From Plumapathes pennacea (Eukaryota; Cnidaria; Anthozoa; Antipatharia; Myriopathidae), in NCBI GenBank assembly GCA_964036295.1, contig OZ038471.1, positions 7,376,001 to 7,440,000 of the forward strand: a stretch of DNA of 64,000 nt. Direction: 5' to 3'. Shown one piece after another: positions 23,397 through 35,100 of this stretch. Made by a program: the position numbers and the translations under genes. Positions within the stretch are counted from its first letter, which is position 1. Each line of letters opens with the position of its first letter. The notes beneath the pieces were generated by a model. The model made no database searches. It was not told the DNA's origin and was given only the letters and a program-made list of their open reading frames with translations.

Positions 23397-23764
23397 ATGA
23401 CAAACAGATCCAAAAGAATTTGTTTTCATTTTTTGTGATCGTTGTTTCACTAAAGGGTTATTTCATCTTGGTTTTCACCAAAGGCGCGAGCCTACCAGAA
23501 ACTTCAAGGTAAAGTTTACCTTCGTTTTCAAAAGTCGAAAAGATGCTTGGAAAAGCAGACAAAGGAGACTGACGAGGAAAGACAAGAACCTCGAGATTCA
23601 AAACAAAGAAGACTCCCAGAAACTGGTGAAATTACAATCTGGACTTGACACTATTATCAGCGAACATGAGGATTCAGAACCTGAATTAACCATTCCGAAG
23701 TTCCAGGAGATTAATCAAATTGAAAAAAATAACCTCGTCACAAGAAATAGCACATCCAAATTAG
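23397..23764 (+). CDS. Possible coding exon, Lys/Glu-rich, unidentified
   Basis: One frame is open for about 120 codons and ends at a strong donor (TTA|GTAAGTATG near 23765). Its second half is charged and coiled-coil-like: KSRKDAWKSRQRRLTRKDKN and then a Glu/Gln/Ile-rich stretch with SEHEDSEPELTIP. An acceptor could be the CAG near 23407 or a later AG. The exon's 3' third also forms the left arm of the inverted repeat at 23681-24020, which weakens the case. I do not recognise the protein. The coiled-coil piece at 24079 might belong to the same gene. Confidence 0.35.
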
Positions 23765-24020
23765 TAAGTATGCCAAGTTTCATTTAAAAAAAAAAGAGAC
23801 TTTAGTATGGAGTGGGGGGCGCGCCTTCCCTCACTCCATACTAAACTCTCTTATTTTAACGATTTTTAACAGCTTGTCATTCGGTTTGTCATAGACCAAT
23901 CTGACTTGCTGAAACTTAGAATACTTACTAATTTGGATGTTCTCTTTCTTGTGATGAGGTAATTTTTTTCAACTTGATTAAGTTTGGTTAATCTCCTGGA
24001 ACTTCGGAATGGCTAATCAG
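23681..24020. repeat. Inverted repeat with ~140-bp arms
   Basis: The left arm (23681-23818, including ccattccgaagttccaggag) is mirrored in the right arm (23828-24020, including ctcctggaacttcggaatgg). The centre is agtatggagtgggg against cctcactccatact. The right arm carries an extra ~60 bp near 23852-23910. The arms copy the end of an exon-like frame together with its splice donor. Confidence 0.85.
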
Positions 24021-24078
24021 CCCGTCGTGTCTCATTTCAAAAAACGCGGGCAACATTGAATATCCTGCGAACTTGTCC

Positions 24079-24349
24079 ATGATGGCGGATAAATTCACTG
24101 TTCCTATTCGTGAAGGAAAGGACGAAATCTTGGATGAAGCCCCGGCGAAGGATTGCAGTCGTGAAAGTGAAAGCGAGCTCCTTTTGAAGAAGCGAGATTC
24201 TGGGTAAACACGTCACAGATCTCCAAAGAGAAGCATTGCAGGTTCTAGACGAACGGAAAGAGCTAATGTACAGCGGGAAGACAATTCGTAAAGAGCATGC
24301 CTGTCTCAAAGAAGAGCTTCAATTTCGTGTATTTTTTTCGTCAACATAG
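24079..24349 (+). pseudogene. Coiled-coil coding fragment with a 1-nt frameshift, unidentified
   Basis: ATG ATG GCG at 24079 opens a frame MADKFTVPIREGKDEILDEA and continues Glu/Lys-rich to RDSG, where it meets a stop. Dropping one G from the GGG at 24202-24204 would leave the same frame open through HVTDLQREALQVLDERKEL and IRKEHACLKEEL, a clear heptad-like helix. So a single-base change separates two halves of one coding stretch. Either a sequence error or a decayed first exon. The last codons (after about 24325) run into the palindrome at 24331-24562 and are probably intronic. No family recognised. Confidence 0.4.
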
Positions 24350-24562
24350 GCTGTTTTGACAAAAAGCATGCGCTATAGCCTTAACCTTTTTTTTTTTTTT
24401 TCCAAAAAAATGTCCATTTTTGGCTTAATCTGGAAACCGGAAGATAAAAGAAATAGTCTGGTTTTCAGATTGGGCCAAAAATGGTAAAAAAAAAAAAGAA
24501 AAAAAATGGTAAGGCTATAGCCCACGCTTTTTATTAAAAATAAACGATTTTGACGAAAAAAT
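24331..24562. repeat. Inverted repeat with ~90-bp arms
   Basis: Left blocks ttttttcgtcaa, aaaagcatgcgctatagcc and ccatttttggc are mirrored on the right by gccaaaaatgg, ggctatagcccacgctttt and ttgacgaaaaaa. Poly-T and poly-A runs face each other inside the arms. Confidence 0.8.
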
Positions 24563-25087
24563 TAAAAACTCTCAAAACTTTCAGGAAACCTTTCTGGGAC
24601 TATAACGAGACTTTTCGCAATACATTTGTCATATTTCCTTCATCCGTTGGCGAGATACAGTATAGCAAGAAAGCTACACATTATTTTATGCTCTTTTGTT
24701 TGAAAAGGATGTTAGTCGATAAAATTTGCTCTTTTTACTCGCAACCCGCTCTATATTTTACCCTAGATTGCACACCGAGTAAACTTCATTTCAGACAAAA
24801 ACAGCAGCACTGCAAACAAAAAGAGATTTTGATAAGGATACGGTAAGCTAGAAAATTCCAAGACTCAGGCGATGGCTATTTACTTATAACTCCCACCCCA
24901 CCCCACCCCAGGCGCTGTTTTGTTCATGCGTCCCATGTGTATAAAATTAGATGCCAAATAATAAGCGTGCCAAAACCGGCTTGACAACATTTTTTACACG
25001 TTTCATTCCATCGTGCACAGCAGCCATTTGTGAGAAGACTCCGACGAAGAAGGACGTGTTTCGCGAGAAGAACTTAGAAGGCCTAAA

Positions 25088-25367
25088 ATGGCGGAGCAAG
25101 CGAAAGTCAGACTTTCTGGTAAGTATCACTCAATTGAAACTTGCGACGTGCAAACGGACGAAACGAAACGAACGTACGTTTAGCTTCTGCATATCTTGTT
25201 TGAAACATTCCAGGTTATTCAATACATTGCTCTCTTTTCTTGCAGTGCGTTCACGCCACGTAGCTTTCAGGACATGTGGAAAAAGAAGCATGGCACATGG
25301 ACTTGACTTAAAGTTTACAAGGAATATTTGGCTGGAGGTTTATGGCTTTAAAATGGAAGACCAATGA
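25088..25367 (+). CDS. Possible two-exon small protein (50 aa)
   Basis: ATG at 25088 in a favourable context (AAAATGGCGGAG) reads MAEQAKVRLS and meets a strong donor G|GTAAGT at 25118. After the acceptor TTTTCTTGCAG at 25245 the matching phase reads VRSRHVAFRTCGKRSM and on to a TGA at 25365-25367. Splice sites and start context are good, but the product is short and has no recognised motif, and further exons or a longer alternative are possible. The upstream leader (25000-25087) is GC-rich relative to its surroundings, as expected of a 5' UTR. Confidence 0.35.
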
Positions 25368-27560
25368 AGAAATATATGAACAGCAAACCGTAAGCTCGAA
25401 TACGTTAATGATATTCTACAGTCGCATGACATTTATGATGTATGATGTCATTTATTTGTCTTTGAAAGAGGTGTTCCAAACGAATTTAGACAGTTGAATT
25501 CGCTCTTGAAGACTTTTCTTTACTTAAATTCACGAACAAGAACGATTTTAAACGCGAGGGCACTTTTTGAATTTGTTTTACTATTACTGCTGTACTTCGG
25601 GCAAAACCCTGATTTGCTATCTGTCACATACGTGTGAACAGCATTTTATTGCAAGAGAAGGTGCTTATTTCACTGGATGGCTATATTTTACTTAAGAAAA
25701 AAATACCAAAATTTCCAGGTCCAGTATCAATATTTATATGCAGGAAAATCTAAAATGATAAATTATGCAAACAACAGAGATCTGGAACAGCCAATTGGCT
25801 GCTAAAAACAATGAGGTCCAATTAATTTGATTTACAAAGAATGCTTCTGTTGCCTGTGCTCTTTTCTTGTCAACTGACTGTTTTTTTTTTTTTTGTTTTT
25901 TGTTTTTTTTTCTTAAAACGTGAACGATTGGCGCTTGTTTCACGCGTAGCTTTTTTGCTCTCTTTCGAAGTTGTGACTACGCAGATACTGATGATACGTT
26001 ATTTTTGTTTCTGCTTGCAAATTTATCGTTTTCTGTTTCGACGGTATAAAAAACCGCTCAACTTCCCTTGTAATACGGCTTTTGTTGTCGCATTTTTTTT
26101 TTCGTGTTTTCTGTGAAGTGCATAAGCATCATTTTTGTTTTCGAAACTGAAAGTTTGAGAAAAATTGTCGTAATGAGGTGGTCATCTCCAGTGATAAACT
26201 GTTTTAGGCGTAGTTCCTGCCAAATCAGACACCTGGTGCTAACATAAATTTTACTCTCCTGATGAAACTACCATCGGAATTTTCCTAATCTAAGAGTCGG
26301 CTTTATTTCAGTCTAGAGTTAGCTCTTTTTGTGAAACCGCAAACAAGAATACAACGTCGTAGAGCATGCCTGTCGTACCCTGACTTTCACCACATCATTT
26401 CAGAACAAACTGCTATTTAAAATACCTTGAAACAAGTTTGTTTGAAAGACTTGAGATGTTTTGTGGACTTGTGAGATCGCGAAATATCCAACTCCAAAAC
26501 GTTAGCAATACTCGTGCATTAGAAAGGATTCGTTGGGGGCGTAACCTATCACAAAACAATACCTTGGTATGTCGGGTTTGTGTCTTACCTTTTGGTAATT
26601 TTGCCTGGTATCGTACCGGGGCGCTTTGGTAGCATTTCGCTGACTGAAAAAAGCAACAAACATTGCTCAAAACAGGACTGTAAGTTCTACGAAAATAACG
26701 ATGCCGAATGATTGTTTTACGTACCTTTTTTGCTCTTTTCGGGCAGATTCCATTGCTATGCAACGTTTGAATACAGAGTGGATGGTCAACAGATCGTTTA
26801 AAAGGCAAAACTTTGCTTGTTTCTTCAGAGACTTTGTCGTAAAGCAACGCCCGTGAAAACTTTTCACTGGAGTGAGAGTCCTGACTTTTTGTGATGTCAC
26901 AATCGATACTGGTAGACCAATGAAAACGCTCCATTGTCGAAGACGGAGAAATGGCCAATTTTAGTGGTTTTGTTGAACGAAAGTATAATAAATAATCGTT
27001 CTAAATTCTATGGTACAAAAACGAGCCTGATTTTGCTAACGTCAGCTCTGTATTCGTACGTTAAATCCGTTGAAAAGTTATTTTTTCTTGCTGCGCGCGC
27101 TGCTTTCGACAGCATGATCCCAACGTGCATTGCTCGCGTCAACTTTGGTGCCGGAGCCAAGTTGTCATCTCCCCTCCCCTCCCCCAAGGAGAAGAAAGTG
27201 TTTCTTGATCATAGTCAGTCAAGGATATTATATACCCGCGTGCGCTCTACACTCCTTTGTAACAAACTGTTTTAATAACCTATACTGTCTTCCTTGTGTA
27301 AAATAAGAGAATTCATTTCAAGTCAATTTACCTTGTACAGGACTTCAGAGAAGGAAATAATGGACAAGGCAACTGGGACTGGATATAAATGATCGGCCGC
27401 CTTCATGAGGAACGCTGTTTTTCCTTCAAGAACCGTTTCTTAACACAACTAAAGTATAAAGGTAAGAAAGAAAGAAGTGTATTGTCTACTTGAACAGAGA
27501 CACACGATAGAAAAAACGTTTAACACGAGAAAGCGAGATCAGAAATACTGCAATTAATCG
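25368..27560. other. Intergenic, no gene recognised
   Basis: A 181-codon minus frame (26413-26958) and several shorter plus frames lack domains and splice logic. T-runs lie at 25880-25912 and 26090-26102. A donor-like AAG|GTAAGA at 27461 has no clear coding exon before it. Confidence 0.35.
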
Positions 27561-27569
27561 CTATTCGTG

Positions 27570-28780
27570 AGCTTTTACTGTTTCGATGAAGACTTCTGTC
27601 GAGTGTGGAATATTTTTAAGTAGCTACTTGCGAATTTATAGTTTTTATGAAGACTTCGTGGATTATTCATACGTCACATTGTCTGTGTACACTATAAGAT
27701 TTTACTGTGAGACTTGGTATCTTGAGCGCAGAATAGGCTTTAACGAGGACATGTATCTTGAGCGCCGAATGTTTATATACGCCGCTACTCGTGAATATCT
27801 AGTTTTCATTAAGACTTATATCGTGAAAGCGCGAGTATTCATACATCGCTACTTGTGAATCTCTAGTTGTTATGATGACTTGTACCATGCGCTCGGATTA
27901 TTTATAGGTCGCGACCTGTATACATTGAAGGCTTTTACGAGGACTTGTATCTTGAGCGCAGACTATTTATACGTCGCTGCTCGTGAACCTTGTACTTTTT
28001 ATGAAGACTTGTATCCATAGCGCGCATTTTACTGTAAGACTTGTATGTTGAGCGCAGAATAATTATACATCGCTACTCGTGAACTTTGTACTTCTTATGA
28101 AGACTTATATCCGAAGCGCCGATTTACTGCAAGACTTGTATGTTGAGCGCAGAATATTTATACATCGCTGCTCGTGTACATTGTAGGCTTTTACGAGGAC
28201 TTGCATCTTGAGCGCAGAATATTTGTACTTTGTACTTTTTCGAAGACTTGTATCCATAGCTCGGATTATTTATACGTCGCTACTTGTGTTATACACTGTA
28301 GGCTTTTACGAAGACTTTCATCTTGAGTGCACAATATACATCGCTACTCGTGCACATTGTAGGTTTCTACGAAGACTTGTATCCTGAGTGCAGAGTATTT
28401 ATACGTCGCTACTCGTAAATCTCTGGTTCTTATGATGACTTGTATCGAAAGCGCAAATATGTATACGTCGGTCTCGTGATTTACTGGTGCTTATGAAGGC
28501 TTGCATCGAAAGTGCAATATATTTAGACATCGCTACTTGTGATTTTTTAGTTCTTTTGAAGACTTGTATCGTGAGCGCGGAATTTTTATAACGTCACTAT
28601 TCACGATCTTTTTAGTTTTGACGAAGACTACGTCGCATGTGAACGCGGAAAATCGTGTGTCGCTGCTCGTGAACATTGTAGGTCCGATGAAGACTTGTTC
28701 GCGAGCGCAGAATACTCATCTTTATAGTTTTTCTTTGAAGACTTATTAAAAATGTTGGCAGCGCAATACATTTGTGCGTC
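27570..28780 (+). repeat. Degenerate ~65-bp satellite array
   Basis: Units follow the pattern gaagacttgtatcttgagcg, then cagaatatttatacgtcgct, then actcgtgaacattgtagg, with heavy substitution and length change; at least twelve are recognisable. The same satellite returns in reverse orientation at 31540-32165. Short frames across it are by-products. Confidence 0.8.
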
Positions 28781-28846
28781 GCGTCTCGTGAACGTTATGG
28801 GAGCAGGAGTAGGGTACTGAGATAACATGACGTTTGTGAAGTAATT

Positions 28847-29290
28847 GACAACAGCGTCGGCAAGCAATTTAAAAATGTTTGTTCCTAATATTTGTACTTC
28901 TGTGAGTGCATACTTAGTTTCTTTGTGTATGTCTTGCCCCCATTACTTCTGGAGTTTGATTGCTTATCTAATGTCAAAAACACTGACATTATTGTGTCAA
29001 CAAGTAATAAGCACGTTGTTCAAAATTGAAAGAGAAGCATTCGCTTTTTCTTGTGAAATTAGTCGCATTGTTTATTCTGCCGCTTTCATCGCTGCCTTCC
29101 CTTCGCTGCACAGACAGACAGGTGTTTATTTCAGTACTTTGACATCTAAACTTTGTCGATTAACTAGTGTTCTATATTTTTCAATTCGTTTTCAGTGAAG
29201 GCATCTTCTGTTCCTGACTGCTGCGAAGTGTTCAATCGTCAAGCGAAGAAGACTGTCCGCGGCGACCTAAGCTGTAAGTAGATAGTTGGA
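28847..29290 (+). repeat. Local duplication, copy 1
   Basis: Starts gacaacagcgtcggcaagca and ends with a single 66-bp-unit relative (29200-29275) closing in gcggcgacctaagctgtaa. Corresponds to 29772-30620, where the 66-bp unit has expanded to six. Confidence 0.65.
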
Positions 29291-29394
29291 AGTTAGCCCT
29301 TCATGTGTAGACGCCTTCTAGATTCTGCAAGGTTACTCATGTACAGGGTACAACACCAGCACTAACTACTTGCAAGTTAGCTGATTGATATATC

Positions 29395-29480
29395 TATTCT
29401 CACTAGAACATGTGTACATTTTCTTTTTGGATCTTTGGGAGAATTTTAATTCCGTTGTTTGGAAGTGAAAGTGTTCTACA
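29395..29480 (+). repeat. R1 fragment
   Basis: Contains diverged R1 3' half: tattctcactagaacatgtg, then gggagaattttaatt and ggaagtgaaagtg. Confidence 0.4.
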
Positions 29481-29771
29481 GCGACCTTAAGATCGAGTTT
29501 AGTTTGTCCCTCTCAATGTTGCTACTTTTTTACAACAGGATCCATATCTTTGCAGTGAATATAAGCTACAAGAAATCCTGTGTTGCATGATTGAACAACT
29601 GGCTGAAAAGTTTAATGGTCAATTACCAGCTGAGGTACATGTACTAAGCTTCCTACTTACCAATTGTGCCATGCAAGATCTTCTCTTTGACTTTGAAATG
29701 GCACACGACAGGATCACGAGCGCTGCAAGTAAAATATTTTCCACATTTAGAACTCCATATATAAAGCGAGT

Positions 29772-30197
29772 GACAACATCGTCGGCAAGCAATTTACAAA
29801 TGTTTGAACATTTGTTCCTTTTGTGCTTCTGAGAGTACATACTTAATTTTATTTTTGTGCGTGTTGTTATTTCTCTTCTTTCGAAAGTTCGATTGCTAAT
29901 TCCATCCTGGTATTATACATTGTGTCTTCAAATTATCAGCACTTCGTTTGAAACTTGAAAGAGAAGCGAAGCAGTCGTCCAACGGCATAAATTTATCAGT
30001 CAAAACAGTGCACGTGCGCTTTTCCTTGTGTAATTAGTCTCATTGTTTTATTTTTTGGCTGTTCGTGAAAATATTCAAATTCGCCTTGTTTCTCTTCGCT
30101 CACAGACACAGCCGGTTTCATACTTCAGTATTTTGGCATGTACATGTAAACTTTATCGATTAAACAGTGTTCCATACCTGTATTCCTTTTCAGTGAA
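29772..30197 (+). repeat. Local duplication, copy 2
   Basis: Starts gacaacatcgtcggcaagca and parallels 28847-29197 with indels; followed directly by the expanded 66-bp array. Both copies share a T-rich tract and a TTTTCAG before the first 66-bp unit, which resembles a splice acceptor. Confidence 0.65.
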
Positions 30198-30600
30198 GAC
30201 ATCTTGTGTTCCTGACTGCTGCGAAGTGCACATTCGTCAAGCGAAGAAGGCAATCCGCTGCGAAGGCATCTTCTGTTCCTGCTATTGTGAAGTACACGTT
30301 CGGCAAGCGAAGAAGGCAATCCGCGGCGAAGGCATCTTCTGTTTCTGCTACTGTGAAGTACACATTCGTTAAGCGAAGAACGAAGTCCGCGGTGAAGGTA
30401 TCTTCTGTTCCTGACTGCTGTGAAGTGTACATTCGTCAAGCAAAGACGGCAATCCGCGGCGAAGGCATCTTCTGTTCCAGCTACTGTGAATTACACATTA
30501 GTCAAGCGAAGAACAAAGTCCGCGGCGAAGACATCTTCTCTTTCTGGCTGCTGTAAAGTGCACATTCGTGAAGCGAAGAAGGAAGTCCGCGGCGACCAAA
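30198..30600 (+). repeat. Coding-like tandem array, 66-bp unit, six copies
   Basis: Six units of about 66 bp (22 codons) share tcttctgttcctgctactgt, gaagtacacattcgtcaagc and gaagaaggcaatccgcggcg. One frame encodes a basic repeat of the form KASSVPATVKYTFVKRRRQS; units with an extra base shift it into a Cys-rich frame (EGIFCSCYCEVHIRQAK). The array ends KRRRKSAATKAVKKVVKS then stop, a plausible basic C-terminus. A TTTTCAG precedes the array. This may be an amplified exon of a small basic nuclear protein that is no longer continuously coding, or merely a minisatellite. No family recognised. Confidence 0.6.
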
Positions 30601-30739
30601 GCTGTAAAGAAGGTAGTTAAAAGTTAGTCCTCCAGAGTAGTTGTAAACGTGTACATTAGTAAAGAACTGACCACAACAGTTCTTCTTAGAGTTTAGCAGT
30701 TTAGTAGCAGTAATACTTTGTATAGCACAGGTAGTGTAC

Positions 30740-31012
30740 AATCTTGTAAAGATTCTTGAACAAACTAATAAAGAGTTCAAAATAATCTTCTTGAAAAAAA
30801 AAAAATCTTGAAAGAATCTTGTAAAAGTTTCTTGAATAAACTAATAAAGTGTTCAAAATAATCTTCTTGAAAAAAAAAATCTTGAAAGAAAAGTTTTTAA
30901 AAACTTTATATAGAATCTTGTAAAAGTTTCTTGAACAAACTAATAAAGTGTTCAAAATAATCTTCTTGAAAAAAAAATCTTGAAAGAAAAGTTTTTAAAA
31001 ACTTTATATACA
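30740..31012 (+). repeat. ~97-bp tandem repeat, three copies
   Basis: The block aatcttgtaaaagtttcttg followed by aacaaactaataaagtgttc and an A-run recurs at about 30740, 30815 and 30913; copies 2 and 3 share a further aagtttttaaaaactttata tail missing from copy 1. Confidence 0.9.
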
Positions 31013-31155
31013 AATCCTCCCCAAGCCCCCTAACCCCCCTATTCGCTCAGCTAGTTGAATGTCGCTCACCCATCGACTACCGCCCATCCAACCACCCTGT
31101 AGCGACCTCAAATTTAAAGAGTCGGAATTGTGACGTCAGCAAAGTTTGCAATGTA

Positions 31156-31372
31156 CCATGGGCTGACATCATATTAAATTTACCATGTAAGGTGACCATG
31201 ACCATACAAAAGTGTTCATTAAATATCATATTTATTCATGCAGTACAAATATCAAGCAGGGATTGGCTCTTGTAATGGCTTTTACGCGTGCAAGAATAAA
31301 CATGATGTAATGATACGCTTTGATAGTCACAGTTGCCTTACATGGAAAATTTAATATGATGTCAGCCCATGG
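31156..31372. mobile_element. 217-bp MITE with ~37-bp terminal inverted repeats
   Basis: Left ccatgggctgacatcatatt and right aatatgatgtcagcccatgg are exact inverse copies, continuing through aaatttaccatgtaagg against ccttacatggaaaattt. Interior noncoding. Confidence 0.85.
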
Positions 31373-31539
31373 TTACATGGACAATAAATTAAAGACAAGA
31401 CGAGACAATCTTTATTCGCACTCGCATATTACAATTAATTTTACAAGTACCGTCAAATATTCCTACAGAGAAGAGCGCAACTGCTTAGAAATAGCTTAGA
31501 AGAGCTAATAGATTGCTGAACGTTAGAGTATTCTGCGTT

Positions 31540-32165
31540 TAAAACACAAGTTTTCGTAAAATCTTGCAATGTACACAAGTAGCGATTTATAAATATCCTG
31601 CACTCAAGATACAAGTCTTCTTAAAAATACAATGGACATGAGTTGCGACGTATAAAGGTTTTGCGATCGAGATACAAATCTTCGTGAAATCCTACAATGT
31701 ACACGGTCAGCGACGTTTAAATTTTCTGCGCTCAAAATACGACACGTAGCGTTCAAAATGCAAGTCTTCGGAAAATCCTACAAGGTACCCGATTAGCGAC
31801 GAAAAAATATTCTGCGCTCAGAATACGATACGTAAAATCCTACAATGCACGCGACTAGCGACGTACGAGTATTCTGCGTTGAAAATGCAAGTCTGTAAAG
31901 TCCTACAATGCACACGATAAGCAATGTATAAATAGACTTCGCTCGAGATAGAAGTCCTACACGGCTAGCGACGTACGAGTATTCTGCGTTTAAATCGTAA
32001 ATTCCTACATGACTAGCAACGTACGAGTCTGCAGCGCTCAAGATACAAATAATCGTAAAAACCTGCAATGTACACAAGTAGCGATGTATAAATATTTTGC
32101 GATTAAGATACAAGTCTTCTGCGTACAAGATACAAGTCTTCGTAAAGTCTTACAATGCACACGAA
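31540..32165 (-). repeat. ~65-bp satellite array, reverse orientation
   Basis: The reverse complement of the array at 27570-28780: units read gatacaagtcttcgtaaaat, then cctacaatgtacacgactag, then cgacgtataaatattctgcg. About nine diverged units. The two arrays face each other around the duplicated 28.8-30.6 kb segment. Confidence 0.8.
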
Positions 32166-35100
32166 CATAAAGCTTTCACTGGTACAAACCAAAACTCCAA
32201 AGTCCAGTTGAAACAAACAGACGAAGAAAATATGCAAGGGACACCAACGCTTTTCATAAAAACCACCCGAGTCCAACCACGAATCTCACTGTTGTTTGTA
32301 GACGTCGAACTCTATTCTTGTCGAACCAATAGAAGCTTTAACCTAAAGTTACACTATTTCATTGGTAATAAAAATAACACACGAACGAAAACAGGACCGA
32401 GCTCTTCTGAATTTAGTTCGATGTCAAGACTAGAGATTTTTTGAAGAAGACTACATTCAAACGCGAATTTCTCGCAAAGTGTTCATTGACACGTATTTCG
32501 TTTGTGTACTGCACAAGTTGAAGCAATTACCACTCACCAAAAAGGCAGACCTTCCATGAACTCCTCTGGTTTGAACTGTTCGTCAATAAAGCTCTGCGGA
32601 AACGAAGAACACGTGTTGTTACTGACGGTCTTCAGGCGAGGATAAATACAAGACCCAGGAGGCTGTTTGGCAAGAAATACTTTCACGAGGCATAGAGCAG
32701 TTTGACTTTAGCTTAGGAACAGCAACATTTATCCATAAACCAAGCAATACTCACCGAAAAACCTAAACTTTCGTTCGACATGTCCGCTCAGCTCAGATTC
32801 AAATTGATGAATAAAAATGCAAATTCGTGAGTTGGCGCGCGTGCACATGGAATGTAAAATCCTTACATTCGAGTGGCATAGATTAGCATAGCACTGCCAG
32901 GCAGTTCTTTGGCATAACATTATTTTGCATTACACAACGACACTGCACGCGACAGACCAAAAGCAGAGCATATCCGCCTCGGAAGGGTTCGCCGCTTCTC
33001 TTTCTCAGCCGTACTACACGTGCCAGTCGCACCCATACCCTGCTCCTACTCAAATAGTGACACGCCCTGAGTTTTACGATTCTCTGACTATCTTTTTGCA
33101 GTGCCTTACAGGAAGGTTGCACCTGTTTCTGATACAAACTAGGAAAGACTTCGCGTTTAAAATGGTCACATTTTGGCCAGGATATGGCCAGATTTTCGCA
33201 GCTTCATACGAAGTCCTTGTAACTCAGATTATGCACAAACATATTGAAGTCCGAGAATTCATCACTATGGATCGCTGTCGAACGCAGACTTTCACGGAAG
33301 AGCAACACTAAGATGCTCAATGAATGAAAAGAACTGCATGTGCCAATATAACAATTGTTCGGGACTGTCAGATAAATGTATGTGGACTACTTATTGTTGT
33401 GATACCTTGGCCAAAATTCATCCATTTTGTACGCCGATTCCTTCCTATGTGTAGGCTGGCAAAAAATCCCCCCCCCCCCCCCCCGAAAAAGTGGTAAGGC
33501 GGCACACCAGGGTGACAGACGGTCACAGCAAGGTGACAGACGGTCACATCAGGTTGAGTAATCCTGGTCTTAGTCTTTACTTGCCGAAGGCGGACCAAGT
33601 ATTAAAATGAAAAGATTTTTTTTATTGGGATCGAGAATTGGCTAACGCTGATTGGTTGGGGCGCTGGTCAGTGATGTCATTTTTTTTCCATGAATACTGT
33701 CATGAGTTAGAAATATTAATGATGTATTGAAATCAGTGAAACAATATGAAATAGAATTGCACAACTTCGCAATGTAGAGAAATGTACGATGAAACAAATG
33801 CTCAGAACTTTGAGAACGTGAAGACACAATCTGAATGAAGGAGCTGGAGAATCCCAGTGAGTGACGACACGCGGGAAGCAACTTTGCCGCTCGGCCGGAT
33901 AGACTTCACAGATTTTGTCCAACCGTTTAACTTGGAAGTACTTTGTCTTCTTTTACTCTGCATTGTTTGCATATCATGCACAGCTTAACTTTGACACCTA
34001 CATATTTATCAGAGGCCATGATACTCCAGCCTGGGCTGCATCCAAACTAAATACGTGCGTAAAGAGAACTGTGCCGTTCTTCTTTTGGCTGAGTTTCAAG
34101 TTGAATAAATTTAATATCTACAAGGTCTACAAGAAACATCAAGAAAGCAGACTTTCAGGGAATACCAACACTGAGATGCGCAATAAATGAAAAACGTTTT
34201 GCCCTTGATACTATCGTACAAATTAAAGGAAAAACGCATATACCAATATATCATTAGTACGCAGTATCGGGACTGTTAGGAAAATGTATGGGGCTACTTA
34301 TTGCTACGATATCTTGGCTAACACTCAACCATTTTATACCCCGACTAGTTCCTGGTGTCCCTACTTAGGCTTGCCAAAATCCCTAAAAATATCCGGGTCA
34401 AGGGCCCTCCTAAACTCTAGAACAGTACAGAATTCCTGCTGAGGGATGATTTTTTGCTAAAGTAACGGGTGATTTTAGAGCCGTTTTGAAGTCATTTAAA
34501 ACTGGCATTGTTCAACAAACTCACCTGATTTTTGCAGTTCTCTCACCACCTTTTCGGCATTGTCTCATACAGTGAAGATGTGTCTGTTGCTGATACACAC
34601 TAGGAAAGATTTCGCATTTAAATTGTTAAATTTCGGCCAAGATATAACCAGATTTTATCCACCCTAGACAAGTCCTGATAACCCAGATTAGAACCTAATA
34701 TGTTATGATCTGCCTGTATATGAATATGCGTACAATATGTATAGACTTTTTTTAATTTGCACGGAAGCCATAAATGCACCTAGACATAATAACTTCTCAA
34801 TCTCTTCTTCACCATTGGTATGAGCAGTAAGTCTGTAAACGCCTCAATAGTCACTAATAACTTTTCAATCTATTCTCTTCATAAATGCTAAGGCTCACAA
34901 ATTTAATGAGGCGTCTGAAATATGAGAAAATGTCAAATCAAGGGTGGAGTCCCCGGGGGGGGGGGGGGGGAAACCACAGAAAAACCACACCCTTTTTGCG
35001 AATCCCTCAATTGAATTTACAGCTTACCCCTATCATACAATTTTCCCTTCACCAGCCACTCTTTCGACCAATAAAAATACCAAAAAGCATTGTTTGCTAT

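Noticed and set aside
26413-26958. 181-codon minus-strand frame
   Set aside because: No domain, signal peptide, coiled coil or splice context, odd composition, and overlapping frames of similar quality on both strands.
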